From: Amyelois transitella
Lineage: Eukaryota; Arthropoda; Insecta; Lepidoptera; Pyralidae
Direction: 5' to 3'
Assembly (NCBI RefSeq): GCF_032362555.1
Contig: NC_083536.1
Span: 12,214,001-12,278,000, forward strand
DNA length: 64,000 bases
Every line of letters starts with the position of its first letter. Within the stretch, counting starts at the first letter, position 1. The notes beneath the pieces were generated by a model. It saw nothing but the letters and a program-made list of their open reading frames with translations. It searched no databases and was not told where the DNA came from. The translations under genes were made by a program, and so were the position numbers. Positions 1 to 9,005 of this stretch are shown here, in pieces.

Positions 1-70
1 CCGTCACCACAGATAATATATGGAGAAAGCGCGGTAAATTTAAATGACGAACCAAAGAGTTTCATTTACA
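1..70 (-). repeat. 3' LTR of gypsy-1 (partial)
   Basis: Direct repeat of 4665-4734. Read on the minus strand the LTR begins TGTAAATGAAAC at base 70, directly after the polypurine tract. The rest lies outside the window. Confidence 0.85.
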
Positions 71-88
71 TCTCCCCTCCCCCCCTTA
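71..88 (-). other. Polypurine tract of gypsy-1
   Basis: A run of C/T on the plus strand (G/A on the element strand) lies immediately upstream of the 3' LTR start at base 70. This is the expected place of the plus-strand primer for reverse transcription. Confidence 0.75.
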
Positions 89-101
89 TAATTGCAGATA
101 A

Positions 102-1781
102 TTAGTTTTTTATTGGTATAATTTTGGTAATGTGGAAATAGTTTGATTCAATTTTTTTGTAACCTGTATCTATCTTATAAATTGAGTTTGATAATTTTTC
201 TAATATTTTATATGGTCCAATTTTTATTTCATCTAGTTTTTTTCTATTTAACCGGTTTCCATTTTCTACATATACTAAATCACCTACTTTTAACTGACAA
301 CTTTTCCTGTTTTTATCAAATTTTTGTTTATTGTAGTTGTGAGATTTAATAGTTCTCTCTAAAGCTATTTTTCTGTCTTGTAATAAATCACTTTGTAACT
401 TCTTTTCTTTTAATTCATCTGGTAAGATATTAATAACTTTTCCTTCTAGTAAATATACTGGGGAGAATCCTGTAACTGTGTGTTCAGTCTCATTATATTT
501 CTGTATACATTCATGAGCTATAGTCGTCCAAGCCATTTTATCTTTCTTTTCATTAATTTTACATCTAATTTTGTTAACTATTGTTTGATTTAAACGTTCA
601 TTTAAACCGTTGGAGAAAGGTGCATTTACTGCGGTAAAGATAATTGGTATATTTTCTTTTATTAAAAAACCTTTAAATTCTTTTGAGTTTATGCCTGGGT
701 ATTGATCAGACAGAATCATTCCAATTTTATTTTCAGGGATAACTTTTTTTACAAGCTTTATAAAGTCGTTTGCATTTTGTGTTTTAGATGTTAAAATGTA
801 AGCATATCTGGTTAAATGGTCCACTAAAATATGTAAATATGTTTTTGTAGAGCGAGATCCACCAAATCCACCAATAGTATCTATAGAGACTATTTCAAAA
901 GGGTAGGTGGCAGGGCCTAGATGAGACATTAATCCAAATTTAAATTTAGTTCTAGTTTTATTTTTTAAACATATTTCACAATTATCACAAATATTTTTTA
1001 TATTGTTTATTAAATTTTTTGCTGTATAAAATGGTTTGATTTTATTTTCTATTTGTTTCACCCCTATATGACAGTATTTATAATGTATATTTTTAATTAA
1101 TTTTTTACTAAATTCTTCAGTGAGTATAATTTTTTCTTTTTTTCCTATTCTTTTAAAGTATACTTTATTTTTTAATAATAGTTTTGTTTTATTAAGTTTT
1201 ATGTTTTCATTTTCCTCTTGATCTTTTTGAATCTCTTCTAGTTTAAGAAAATTTATTATTTTTAAGACTTCATCTTGGTTAACATGTGGTTCTAACACAG
1301 GGTTTCTACTTAAACTATCTGCTTCTACATTGTCCCTTCCTGGTGAATATATAACTTCAAAATTAAATTGTGATAAGTAATATGCGAGATCTCCTAACTC
1401 TTCGTCGGTTCTTGCCTTAATATTTAGTTTTTCTAGAGGTTTATGATCTGAGAACACTTTAAATTTTTTTCCTATGAGCCAATGTTGCCAATATTTGACT
1501 GATTCTTTTATTGCTAAACATTCTAAGTAGATAGCTTTTTTTCGTTTTTGACTATCATTTAATTTTCTAGAAAAATATGCACATGGCTTCTCTTCTCCAT
1601 TTTTTTGTGGTTGTTTTAATATAGCTCCAATACCTTGAATACTGGCGTCTGTATAAATATGTATAGGTAAATTTGGATCGAAGATCTCTAATATAGGTCT
1701 TAAACAAAGCATATTCTTTATTTTATCAAAAGATTCTTGACAAATTTTCGTCCAAGTAAAATTTTGGTCTTTTCTTAACAA
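102..1781 (-). CDS. gypsy-1 pol, C-terminal part: RNase H and integrase
   Basis: The 559-residue frame starts in the RT connection region. RNase H follows (HIYTDASIQGIGAIL, then SDHKPLEKL near residue 113). The integrase has an HHCC zinc module (H...CHIG...CDNCEIC, about residues 230-275) and a DDE core: D in VSIDTIGG, D in ILSDQYPG, E in GLNERLNQT. A C-terminal chromatin/DNA-binding-like segment ends at the stop. It would cut and join DNA in the host nucleus. It is the continuation of the 1847-3181 frame, from which it is separated only by the A-tract at 1864-1876. Confidence 0.85.
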   Translation of the reverse strand: MLRKDQNFTWTKICQESFDKIKNMLCLRPILEIFDPNLPIHIYTDASIQGIGAILKQPQKNGEEKPCAYFSRKLNDSQKRKKAIYLECLAIKESVKYWQHWLIGKKFKVFSDHKPLEKLNIKARTDEELGDLAYYLSQFNFEVIYSPGRDNVEADSLSRNPVLEPHVNQDEVLKIINFLKLEEIQKDQEENENIKLNKTKLLLKNKVYFKRIGKKEKIILTEEFSKKLIKNIHYKYCHIGVKQIENKIKPFYTAKNLINNIKNICDNCEICLKNKTRTKFKFGLMSHLGPATYPFEIVSIDTIGGFGGSRSTKTYLHILVDHLTRYAYILTSKTQNANDFIKLVKKVIPENKIGMILSDQYPGINSKEFKGFLIKENIPIIFTAVNAPFSNGLNERLNQTIVNKIRCKINEKKDKMAWTTIAHECIQKYNETEHTVTGFSPVYLLEGKVINILPDELKEKKLQSDLLQDRKIALERTIKSHNYNKQKFDKNRKSCQLKVGDLVYVENGNRLNRKKLDEIKIGPYKILEKLSNSIYKIDTGYKKIESNYFHITKIIPIKN

Positions 1782-1846
1782 ATTGTGTAACGGTTCTAAT
1801 ATGATTGATATATTTGGTATGTATTTTCCATAAAAGTTAATTTTAC

Positions 1847-3181
1847 CTAGAAACTGACGAATATTTTTTTTTTTTTAGGAATTGGGAAATCTTTTATTGC
1901 TATTAAATTATCTTTAAGCGGCGTAATTGTATTATTTTTTATTATGTGACCTAAATATTTAACAGAATCCTGTGCAAAATTGCATTTAGAGAATTTTAAT
2001 CTAAAGCCCTCTTTTGAGATTGCTTCCAGTAACAGAGATAAATGTTTCATGTGTTCCGTGAATGTCCGAGAAAAAATTAAAATATCATCGATGAAATTTA
2101 CTGTAAAATCTGATAATTTGTGTTTCCTAATTATGCTACTTAATATTCTTTGAAAAATTGCAGGAGAAGTTTTTAAACCAAATGGTAAACAGGTCCATTG
2201 AAAATGATTTTCTTGAGTAACAAATGCAGTTTTTTTTCTATCTTCTACTTTTAATGGAATTGACCAAAATGCAGAATTTATGTCTAAAATTGAAAAAAAT
2301 TTACAATTCCTTGTTTTTATCATTAAATCCTCTATAAGTGGAAATGGTTGCGATTGAGGAACTACTATTTTATTCAAATCACGAAAATCTATGCATAGTC
2401 TAGATTTTCTCCCCTCTTCTTTTTTATAGGCTAGTGTTACAGGGGCTGCAAAGGGACTATATGATTCTTCAATTAGTTTATTTTTTAATAATTGTGAAAC
2501 TTGTAGTTCTATTTCTTTTTTATCCTCAAAATTACATCTGTATGGTCTTTTGCTACAATATGTATCTACAAGTAAATCTATATGTGCCTCATAGCCCTTC
2601 ACTTTACCTACATCGTATTTATCTTTCGCAAATAACGATTTATACTTGTTAATTAATTCATCTATTTCTGATTGTTGTTGAATTTCTAAATGATCTACTG
2701 AAATGTTAAAGTTTGTAATTTCTATGTGTTCGTTAAAATTGACCTCATATTTATCATTAATTACTAAATCATCTTCCCCTATGTTTTTCCTATCATTATT
2801 TTCATTAACTAAATATTGCATGTTTTGAATTTTATTACCTGTGAAGCCAGGAATGTTTTCATTGCTTATTTTTTTCTCATTGTTTAAGAATTGTTTTATC
2901 TCCAAGTTTTCATTTTGAATTAGTTGAAAAGATCTTATGCAATCTAACCCAATCAAAAAATCGTAATCAAAATTTTGTTTATCTACCACAAAAACATTTA
3001 TGTATTTCTCTAGCTGAAAAATCTTAATTTTTAATGTTACTATTCCTATAGCCTTTTTTACACCATTAATCGTTTTTAAATTTGCCTGATTATTATAGTT
3101 ATTATGGATATGATAATTTTTTAAGGATAATAATCTGGAATTAATTAAACTAACATTTGATCCTGAATCATAAACTCCCAA
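1847..3181 (-). CDS. gypsy-1 pol, N-terminal part: protease and reverse transcriptase
   Basis: An aspartic protease motif, DSGSNVSLI, sits at the very start. The RT domain follows from about residue 205 to the end, with LCIDFRDLN, FSILDINSAFWSIPL and the catalytic FIDDILIF box. The frame is open upstream of the first Met back to the gag stop, so translation probably enters by -1 frameshifting at 3238-3244 rather than at 3181. The frame ends early because of the 13-A homopolymer at 1864-1876; RT sequence continues in another frame beyond it. Confidence 0.85.
   Translation of the reverse strand: MGVYDSGSNVSLINSRLLSLKNYHIHNNYNNQANLKTINGVKKAIGIVTLKIKIFQLEKYINVFVVDKQNFDYDFLIGLDCIRSFQLIQNENLEIKQFLNNEKKISNENIPGFTGNKIQNMQYLVNENNDRKNIGEDDLVINDKYEVNFNEHIEITNFNISVDHLEIQQQSEIDELINKYKSLFAKDKYDVGKVKGYEAHIDLLVDTYCSKRPYRCNFEDKKEIELQVSQLLKNKLIEESYSPFAAPVTLAYKKEEGRKSRLCIDFRDLNKIVVPQSQPFPLIEDLMIKTRNCKFFSILDINSAFWSIPLKVEDRKKTAFVTQENHFQWTCLPFGLKTSPAIFQRILSSIIRKHKLSDFTVNFIDDILIFSRTFTEHMKHLSLLLEAISKEGFRLKFSKCNFAQDSVKYLGHIIKNNTITPLKDNLIAIKDFPIPKKKKIFVSF
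1864..1876 (-). other. Homopolymer (13 A on element strand) coinciding with the pol frameshift
   Basis: Thirteen consecutive T on the plus strand. The RT frame is lost exactly here and resumes immediately downstream in another frame. The cause could be mutation, polymerase slippage or a base-count error in assembly. Confidence 0.8.
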
Positions 3182-3234
3182 TGTTTCTAAGGAATCATTT
3201 ATTAAAATTTTAATTTTGATTAATGGTGGAATTA

Positions 3235-4365
3235 TTAGTTTTTTGGATCTACTTCATTTAAACTCATTTCCAATTCAGAATTATTAACACTTTTAATCGA
3301 CTCTTTTTTATATTGATTATCATTTTTATTTCTGAACCAACATACAGACTCTGAATGATATCGAATTCCTTTCTTTTCTTTTTCACAGATTTTGCACGGT
3401 TTTTCCTTCAAAGATTTTTCTTTAATTTTATTTTCAACATGTACTTCCTTATTTACAAATTTTTTTTTATTTAGATGTTCTAACCCACGAATACTATTAA
3501 ATAACTGTTCAGTTTCCTTTATATCACTTCTATCAATTTCATCAGCTATAAAATTAGGTAACCCAGTTACAATTAAATTAATTAAAGTGGTTTTATCTAT
3601 TGACTTATTTGTCTCTAATAAAAGCCTCTCTTTCTTTAAAGCATATTCTAGTAGCGATCCCTGCCTATACTTAAATAAAAAAGCATATCTTACCGGCGTC
3701 CAGCCTTTGTTCATATATGTTTCACAAAAATTCTTTTTCCAAATACACCATTCAGAATTCAATGTATACTTTATAAGCATGGAACTATACCAATCTTGAC
3801 AAGAATCATCTAAAAATAACCTTAACCCTTGAATTTTGTGAGTATCATCATTTATACCCATACGAGCACATTCAGTTTCGAAGATGATCATCCATTGTGT
3901 TGCACTGGACGTTTTTTGTGTAAATTTATCGATTACAAACATTTCAGATAACTTCTTTAAATTGAACAGTTTAGGCTCCTTCTCCGATTCCGCAAAATTA
4001 GCCAACATTCTTGAAAGAGCTTCTGTTGTCGTGTCCGTAGAAATCTGCTTTTGTGAAATAGATGTAACTTCTTCCAGTAAATAACCTTTAAATTGCATGT
4101 TTCCATCTTCATCCATGTAGGCATCACGTAACTCCGGTGTAACAGAAATCCATACTTGTCGTTTTTCATGTCTCCTTTGCAGTGTAGTTCTTACTTTTTG
4201 AAAAATTTTTGTCTGTATTACCACATCGTGTAGTTTCACTGATTGTAATTGCTCCGGAATCAAAAAAGTATTTTTATCTGCATCCATAATTGAGGTTATG
4301 CACATTATGTTTGTTTTTGGATCTTCAGCCGGTTTTACAACAAACTCGAATTTTAACTTTTCCAT
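3235..4365 (-). CDS. gypsy-1 gag
   Basis: A 376-residue protein with the layout of a gypsy gag: a charged N-terminal half, a capsid-like helical middle (LFLDDSCQDWYSSM, near residues 185-200) and a C-terminal basic zinc-knuckle-like module, CKICEKEKKGIRYHSESVC (C-x2-C-x9-H-x4-C). Gag would assemble the particle that packages the element RNA. The start at 4365 follows the 5' LTR/leader. The last codons contain the A AAA AAC heptamer next to the TAA stop, so a fraction of ribosomes could continue into pol. Confidence 0.8.
   Translation of the reverse strand: MEKLKFEFVVKPAEDPKTNIMCITSIMDADKNTFLIPEQLQSVKLHDVVIQTKIFQKVRTTLQRRHEKRQVWISVTPELRDAYMDEDGNMQFKGYLLEEVTSISQKQISTDTTTEALSRMLANFAESEKEPKLFNLKKLSEMFVIDKFTQKTSSATQWMIIFETECARMGINDDTHKIQGLRLFLDDSCQDWYSSMLIKYTLNSEWCIWKKNFCETYMNKGWTPVRYAFLFKYRQGSLLEYALKKERLLLETNKSIDKTTLINLIVTGLPNFIADEIDRSDIKETEQLFNSIRGLEHLNKKKFVNKEVHVENKIKEKSLKEKPCKICEKEKKGIRYHSESVCWFRNKNDNQYKKESIKSVNNSELEMSLNEVDPKN
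3238..3244 (-). promoter_or_regulatory. Putative -1 ribosomal frameshift heptamer between gag and pol
   Basis: A-AAA-AAC in the gag frame, directly followed by the gag stop TAA (3235-3237). After a -1 slip the frame stays open into the protease/RT ORF. The heptamer fits the retroviral X-XXY-YYZ rule. I did not identify a downstream stimulatory structure. Confidence 0.6.
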
Positions 4366-4664
4366 TGTTTACAACAGCTATATTAAATGTTGTTTTGTAA
4401 TAAGTGAAACAATTGCCAAGTTGTTGCTCTGTAAAGAGAAATTTATTTTACAGAAAACGTGTCACAAATCTGCCATACACATTTTAATAAACTTAACATA
4501 TTTTAAAGAAATACAATGCAAATACTAACCTGTAAAGAGAAACAACATTTAATGCTATAGCTTCAAACAATCTTATTTATTTATAGTTTCTTATTAGTTA
4601 ACTTATTAGTAAGTAATTAATCAAGTGCAATCTCCATGTTAGACAATCCAGACAAATCGTTTTG

Positions 4665-4734
4665 CCGTCACCACAGATAATATATGGAGAAAGCGCGGTA
4701 AATTTAAATGACGAACCAAAGAGTTTCATTTACA
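4665..4734 (-). repeat. 5' LTR of gypsy-1 (supported portion)
   Basis: Repeats bases 1-70. The LTR begins on the minus strand at 4734. It must extend further left, but its inner end and the primer-binding site could not be fixed because only 70 bp of the other LTR is in the window. The stretch 4366-4664 holds the remainder of the LTR and the leader. Confidence 0.8.
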
Positions 4735-6577
4735 TAAATATATAAATACAAAAAAAATAAACTTACATAAAGTAAATACAATATATACCAAATTAGCAAG
4801 GCTTGGAGAGGTAATAAATTTTAATTAATTTTTTAAATTGGGACAGTGATTTAGAGTCACGTATCTCAGGAGGCAGTGAGTTCCACAATCTAACAGCATG
4901 GACAGAGAAGGAGTTGGAGAAAGTGGCCGAACGATGCGTAGGGAATTTAAGCATGGTCCTACGATGAGACCTGCATGGAGTATCGACAGGACAAACAAAG
5001 GAGAAGCGGTTGCGCAGATATGAGGGGTATGCAGGATTATAGAGAGTATTGTAAAGAAGGCAAAGTATTCTCATATTTCTACGCAAACGAATGGGCAGCC
5101 AGTTTAGTTGCCTGCGAAACTCCGAGACGTGATCGTACTTCTTGAGGCCAAAAATGAATCGGATACACAAATTCTGTAGACGTTCCAGTTTATCAAGGAG
5201 TTCCTCGGTAGCATCCAAAAAGCACGCGTCAGCGTAGTCGAGGAGAGGAAGAATGAGGGATTGACATAAGGAAACTTTAGTTTGAAAGGGCAAAAAATTT
5301 TGGAGACACTTCAAAGTGTGGAAGGAATAGTGTACCTTGCGACTAACCTCGTGAACGTGCTTCGACCAGCTAAGTGTAGAATCCAAAATAACACCAAGGT
5401 TCTTCGCAGATTCCGCAAAAGCTATAACCGAACCATCCAGAAGTAATGGGGGTAAGTCACACAGGTCAATACGACTGCGTAGATGCTTACCACCAATGAG
5501 CATAGCCTGAGATTTCGATGGATTTATTAATAACCCAAAGGAGCTAGCCCAGCGACTCAGCTTGCATAAGTCATCATTCATGGAAGCCACAGTTGTCTCA
5601 ACCTCATCAACCAAGCAATGCCGGTAAAGCTGCAAGTCGTCTGCATAGAGATGTATACTAGAAGATAGAATATTAGTAACAGTATTAATAAACACAGAGA
5701 AAAGCAAAGGAGAAAGGACACCACCCTGGGGTACACCAGCACTGAGCTCACGCCAGTCAGAGGAGATCTCTCCGAGGCGAACACACTGCGAGCGACCCCG
5801 AAGGTAGGAAGAAAACCAGGCAAGAGCAACAGGTGACACGTTAATAGACCGGAGAATTCCGAGAAGGATATCAAAATCAACAGAGTTGAAGGCACTGCTG
5901 AAATCGAGAAGTACAATCAAAGTTAGGGATTTGTTTTCCATAGCCCAGCGGATGTCATCGGTAACATTAAGCAAAGCCGTCACAGTACTATGTCCCGCAC
6001 GGAAACCTGACTGAAAAGGACTAATTATGTTGTTATGATTTAAAAAATAAGAGAACTGCCTTTGAACAATCAGCTCAGAAACTTTAGATAAAAAGGGTAA
6101 GATAGATATAGGTCTAAGCTGTGAAAGTGATGAAGGATTAGAGACTTTAGGTAAGGGAATGACATGAGCTAGTTTCCAAGACGCAGGGAAATATCCGGAA
6201 GTTAGGGAGAAATTAATTATATGAGTAACAACAGAAAGAATAGCAGGGAGAAGGAGCGTTATCATTTTTGCAGAGATCTGATCATCCCCAGCCGCGTTAG
6301 AAGTGACATGAAAAATAAATCTTTCAACTTCATCCTCAGTAACACATGAAAACTCAAAGGCAGGGTAAGGCGGAACAGGAAGTTTGGATAGTTGATTCAA
6401 AGTGTCAGATTTAGAGGCAGAAGACAGAGAAACAGGCGGAAGAGAAAAATGTCTGTTAATGTCGTTTGGGTCTAAGTTACTGTGATCGAGAACCGAAGAT
6501 TTGCCAATACCGACAGATCTAAGAAACCTCCACACATCAGCAGGGCTACGACCAACGAGAGATGATCCACTATGTTT
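4735..6577 (-). mobile_element. 5'-truncated LINE (CR1/L2-like group)
   Basis: The reverse-transcriptase 3' half of a non-LTR retrotransposon, minus strand, with an AT-rich 3' end against the gypsy-1 LTR. Its 5' break lies near 6566-6577, where it joins the fibre-like gene of the virus-like cassette. The clade is inferred from the YADDLQLY box and overall look only. Confidence 0.8.
4793..6577 (-). CDS. LINE reverse transcriptase (3' half), fused to upstream viral-like frame
   Basis: About 594 residues. RT motifs in order: LRPISILPFLSKVSE, IVLLDFSSAFNSVD, AGVPQGGVLSPLLFS, and the catalytic LYADDLQLY. The C-terminal LINE region (LNWLPIRLRRNMRI) runs to the stop. The endonuclease is missing. 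There is no own start codon: the frame is continuous with the gene starting at 6931, giving one 712-residue open frame of two unrelated origins. Recent insertion is likely because the frame is uninterrupted. Not expected to be an autonomous element. Confidence 0.85.
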   Translation of the reverse strand, partial: KHSGSSLVGRSPADVWRFLRSVGIGKSSVLDHSNLDPNDINRHFSLPPVSLSSASKSDTLNQLSKLPVPPYPAFEFSCVTEDEVERFIFHVTSNAAGDDQISAKMITLLLPAILSVVTHIINFSLTSGYFPASWKLAHVIPLPKVSNPSSLSQLRPISILPFLSKVSELIVQRQFSYFLNHNNIISPFQSGFRAGHSTVTALLNVTDDIRWAMENKSLTLIVLLDFSSAFNSVDFDILLGILRSINVSPVALAWFSSYLRGRSQCVRLGEISSDWRELSAGVPQGGVLSPLLFSVFINTVTNILSSSIHLYADDLQLYRHCLVDEVETTVASMNDDLCKLSRWASSFGLLINPSKSQAMLIGGKHLRSRIDLCDLPPLLLDGSVIAFAESAKNLGVILDSTLSWSKHVHEVSRKVHYSFHTLKCLQNFLPFQTKVSLCQSLILPLLDYADACFLDATEELLDKLERLQNLCIRFIFGLKKYDHVSEFRRQLNWLPIRLRRNMRILCLLYNTLYNPAYPSYLRNRFSFVCPVDTPCRSHRRTMLKFPTHRSATFSNSFSVHAVRLWNSLPPEIRDSKSLSQFKKLIKIYYLSKPC

Positions 6578-6931
6578 TTTTTGCTCATTGTGTTGGTTCA
6601 ATTTAAGTTCAATCAAATTATCTATTTCTTGTTTTGTATAAAACGATTTTGACAAACGGTCTGATGTAGCTTTTTCCAATTTTTTTAAATATACTTGTAT
6701 ATTATCATTAACCACTCTTATTTCTTTTCTTAACTCTTGTAGTATATTATCGACGTATGCTTTGTTCACTGCTTCATCGGCTTCATTTGGAGATGAAAGA
6801 CCTTTTAATTTAGATGTTTTCAAATCATAGTGTCCAGCATCAGTTTTCACCAATGTATCGTTTAAAGTGTCGATAAATTCCAATAATCGCAAACGTTTAT
6901 GGACGTGATGACCGAACTTATCTACATTCAT
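6578..6931 (-). CDS. Fibre-like N-terminal protein of the virus-like cassette, copy A (C-terminus replaced by LINE)
   Basis: The first ~118 residues begin MNVDKFGHHVHKR and contain LKGLSSPNEADEAVNKAYVD, a motif resembling repeats of phage and viral tail-fibre proteins (L..P....AVNK.YVD), followed by a predicted coiled coil (ELRKEIRVVNDNIQVYLKKLE). A structural (fibre or minor capsid) role is inferred. It starts 14 nt after the stop of the 332-aa gene, on the same strand. The same gene is present in copy B at 28951-29314. The true C-terminus is lost here. Confidence 0.55.
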
Positions 6932-6945
6932 TGCTGTCTAGATGA

Positions 6946-7944
6946 TTAGAGATCTCGAATTATACTGGTCATTTTCTGTGGCGATAGCTGTTTATGTTCT
7001 ATATTTATAATTCCAGCTTCTCGTAATTCTTCTATGACTGCAATAATTTCATTATCTACACCACTATTGCCAGCCGCTCGTGATCCTAACAACAATTTTA
7101 ATCGTTCTACCAGTTCGTTGGGATCATCCCAATAAACATAATCAGTATATTTTTTTACTTTTTTCAGAAGTGGAATACCTTTTCCTTGAGGGAGACTTTC
7201 TACACTTGAAGTCATATTTTTTGAGAATTTAAATAAAGGCTTAATGACATTAATGTATTTAAAACCTTTGTTACTGTTTATAGGTTTAGATGACTCATAA
7301 TTACGTCGATGTGCATTAGTATCAATTAGTAACAATTTATAATTTTGCAAGTCCTCCTCTCTGACTTTTTCTAGATCAGGTTTCCTTTTAAATAGTAACT
7401 CTCTTAAACCATCTGTCTTCTTTAAAATTCGAGTTCCTATTTTCAGAATGTTATCATTATCGAAAACACGAATATTGCCAAGCATTAGTTTTCCCCGCTC
7501 ATGTCTTACTCCAAAAGGTATAGCATCCATTACTTCTGATGATGTAGACCACGACAAAGTTTGACGATTATCTGGAGAAGACGCAATAGATTTGAACGAA
7601 CCTTCACTGACATTATGATCTTCAGAAGGTGTGGAAATTAAAGTTTTGTTGTAATTATTAGGAAAGTCGCTTTCAGAAACAGTGTCATTCGATTCTTCAT
7701 TGGATGAATAAGACGATGTACTTTCATTTTTACATTTTTTCCCAACAGAGGGAATGTAATTATTTTCATTCTCAACCCACTTTTCATTATTTTTATTGGC
7801 TATCAAATTAAGGGGATCAACAATAGGTTTGAAAATTTTCTCCAGTGCCATATTATTTACGTATTTTGTATCGTTAATCATCCCCACTTTTCTTTTAACA
7901 GCTGCTGCTGCCTTAACTATTTGTTTTTTAAATGTTTTTTCCAT
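6946..7944 (-). CDS. Conserved uncharacterised protein of the virus-like cassette, copy A
   Basis: 332 residues. Lys/Ala-rich start, a Ser/Asp/Glu-rich low-complexity stretch (about 70-130), then an ordered C-terminal half with YWDDPNELVERLKLLLGSRAAG and EIIAVIEELREAGII. I associate this C-terminal module with proteins found beside Polinton-type ATPases in invertebrate genomes (from memory, unverified). It lies between the ATPase (79-nt gap) and the fibre-like gene (14-nt gap), all minus strand, like a compact viral gene block. The function is unknown; a virion or DNA-handling role is possible. Copy B is broken. Confidence 0.6.
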   Translation of the reverse strand: MEKTFKKQIVKAAAAVKRKVGMINDTKYVNNMALEKIFKPIVDPLNLIANKNNEKWVENENNYIPSVGKKCKNESTSSYSSNEESNDTVSESDFPNNYNKTLISTPSEDHNVSEGSFKSIASSPDNRQTLSWSTSSEVMDAIPFGVRHERGKLMLGNIRVFDNDNILKIGTRILKKTDGLRELLFKRKPDLEKVREEDLQNYKLLLIDTNAHRRNYESSKPINSNKGFKYINVIKPLFKFSKNMTSSVESLPQGKGIPLLKKVKKYTDYVYWDDPNELVERLKLLLGSRAAGNSGVDNEIIAVIEELREAGIINIEHKQLSPQKMTSIIRDL

Positions 7945-8023
7945 TTTACTGCTTGATATTGTGTTCAGTCGCAGATCACACTTTAAAGTGACCTTTTATT
8001 ATCACTACATTGTATTAAGTATG

Positions 8024-8710
8024 TTAATCTAGAACTATAAAAGTGTCAAATGCTGACCTATAACATCCTTTGTTTTTATCACAATCCTTATTAATAACAA
8101 GATAATTAAAAGGCTTTTTCCAAACTTTTGAACACATTTCACGAAATTGATTCCATGACATATCAGACCCTACATGCTCATCATAAACATGTTTCAAATT
8201 AATGTCATCTTGTTTAAATAATACAATCAAATTGGAATTGTCTCTCACTAGTTGTTTAGGTATTTTTGTATATGTTTGATTAATATAAAAACAATCAATT
8301 TTCTTATGTCGACCCATAGCAAAATAATCTCTAATGCTGTTCTGATTTTCGCAAGCTACATCATCAAATATTATAATTGAATCAGGTAGCGCTTCGTGAG
8401 GACTCAAAATTTCACAATTGTGATTGTATTTATGAAAGGTTGTACCAGAAACCATGTTCATAACTTTCTCTAAAAATAAGTATTTTGCTTGATATAAAGA
8501 TTTTGAATAAACATATAAGTTACAAAATCGTGGACCATCTGAATGTAACAATAAACTTATTACTAAGTTGGTTTTTCCACAATTTGATGGACCACAAACG
8601 ATACAACGTATTGTGTTCGGCAGAAGGTTTCCGTGTCGTTTTGGTTCTTGTGATGAAGCAGGACAAATACAATCTAATTTTAGTGAGTCTTTTTGTTTCA
8701 CAAATTTCAT
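8024..8710 (-). CDS. A32-type DNA packaging ATPase of the virus-like cassette, copy A
   Basis: 228 residues. Walker A is GPSNCGKT (40-47), Walker B is IIIFDD (112-117), and there is a likely sensor Gln in FYINQTY (about 145). This arrangement is that of FtsK/HerA-type genome-packaging ATPases of poxviruses, adintoviruses and Polintons/Mavericks, which pump DNA into a capsid. The reading frame is intact and almost identical to 39013-39699. Its neighbours downstream on the same strand are the 332-aa gene and the fibre-like gene. Helicase or defence ATPases are alternatives, but the gene context argues for packaging. Confidence 0.8.
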   Translation of the reverse strand: MKFVKQKDSLKLDCICPASSQEPKRHGNLLPNTIRCIVCGPSNCGKTNLVISLLLHSDGPRFCNLYVYSKSLYQAKYLFLEKVMNMVSGTTFHKYNHNCEILSPHEALPDSIIIFDDVACENQNSIRDYFAMGRHKKIDCFYINQTYTKIPKQLVRDNSNLIVLFKQDDINLKHVYDEHVGSDMSWNQFREMCSKVWKKPFNYLVINKDCDKNKGCYRSAFDTFIVLD

Positions 8711-9005
8711 TTCTAGTTATTAGCATGTGCTTAAACTCGTCTGCAGTACTCAACGAATTTGAGCGAAATGAATTTAGGTTTAACGAATAAACACGTTTTA
8801 TAATTTAACATGTAAAATCTTGTTGGTAAAACAGGAATCAGGAAAGCACAACAAAATAATGTTTGATGGTTAGAATGAATCATGTGTAAAAAGTGTGTTC
8901 GGTGTGTGATCTTTCCACGAGCTCGCGGGTGATTCTTATCAATTTTATAATGGAGTCAGGTGAGTGCATTCGACTAATGTTTTGTGTTTAGAATGAATCG
9001 AATTT
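8711..9005. other. Upstream region of the ATPase with a possible divergent short first exon
   Basis: This stretch is conserved with 39700-39994. On the plus strand an ATG at 8950 is followed after 10 coding bases by GTGAGT (8960); copy B has the same ATG followed by GTAAGT at 39949. That could be a short first exon with a splice donor for a divergent gene whose remainder has been lost in both copies. Weak evidence; otherwise no gene is seen. Confidence 0.25.

Larger units (their letters stand above)
1..4734 (-). mobile_element. Ty3/gypsy-like LTR retrotransposon (gypsy-1), 3' LTR cut by window edge
   Basis: On the minus strand the order is 5' LTR, gag, protease-RT, RNase H-integrase, polypurine tract, 3' LTR. 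Bases 1-70 repeat 4665-4734 almost exactly, which marks the two LTRs. Pol order (RT, RNase H, integrase) is that of Ty3/gypsy. Gag and pol are joined by a -1 slippery heptamer, and pol is broken once at a homopolymer of 13 A. The element abuts the 3' end of a LINE at 4735. No env-like ORF is visible. Near-identical LTR ends suggest a fairly recent insertion (inference). Confidence 0.9.

Noticed and set aside
3392-4528. Plus-strand ORFs opposite gypsy-1 gag
   Set aside because: Antisense frames of an AT-rich coding region without start context or domains.
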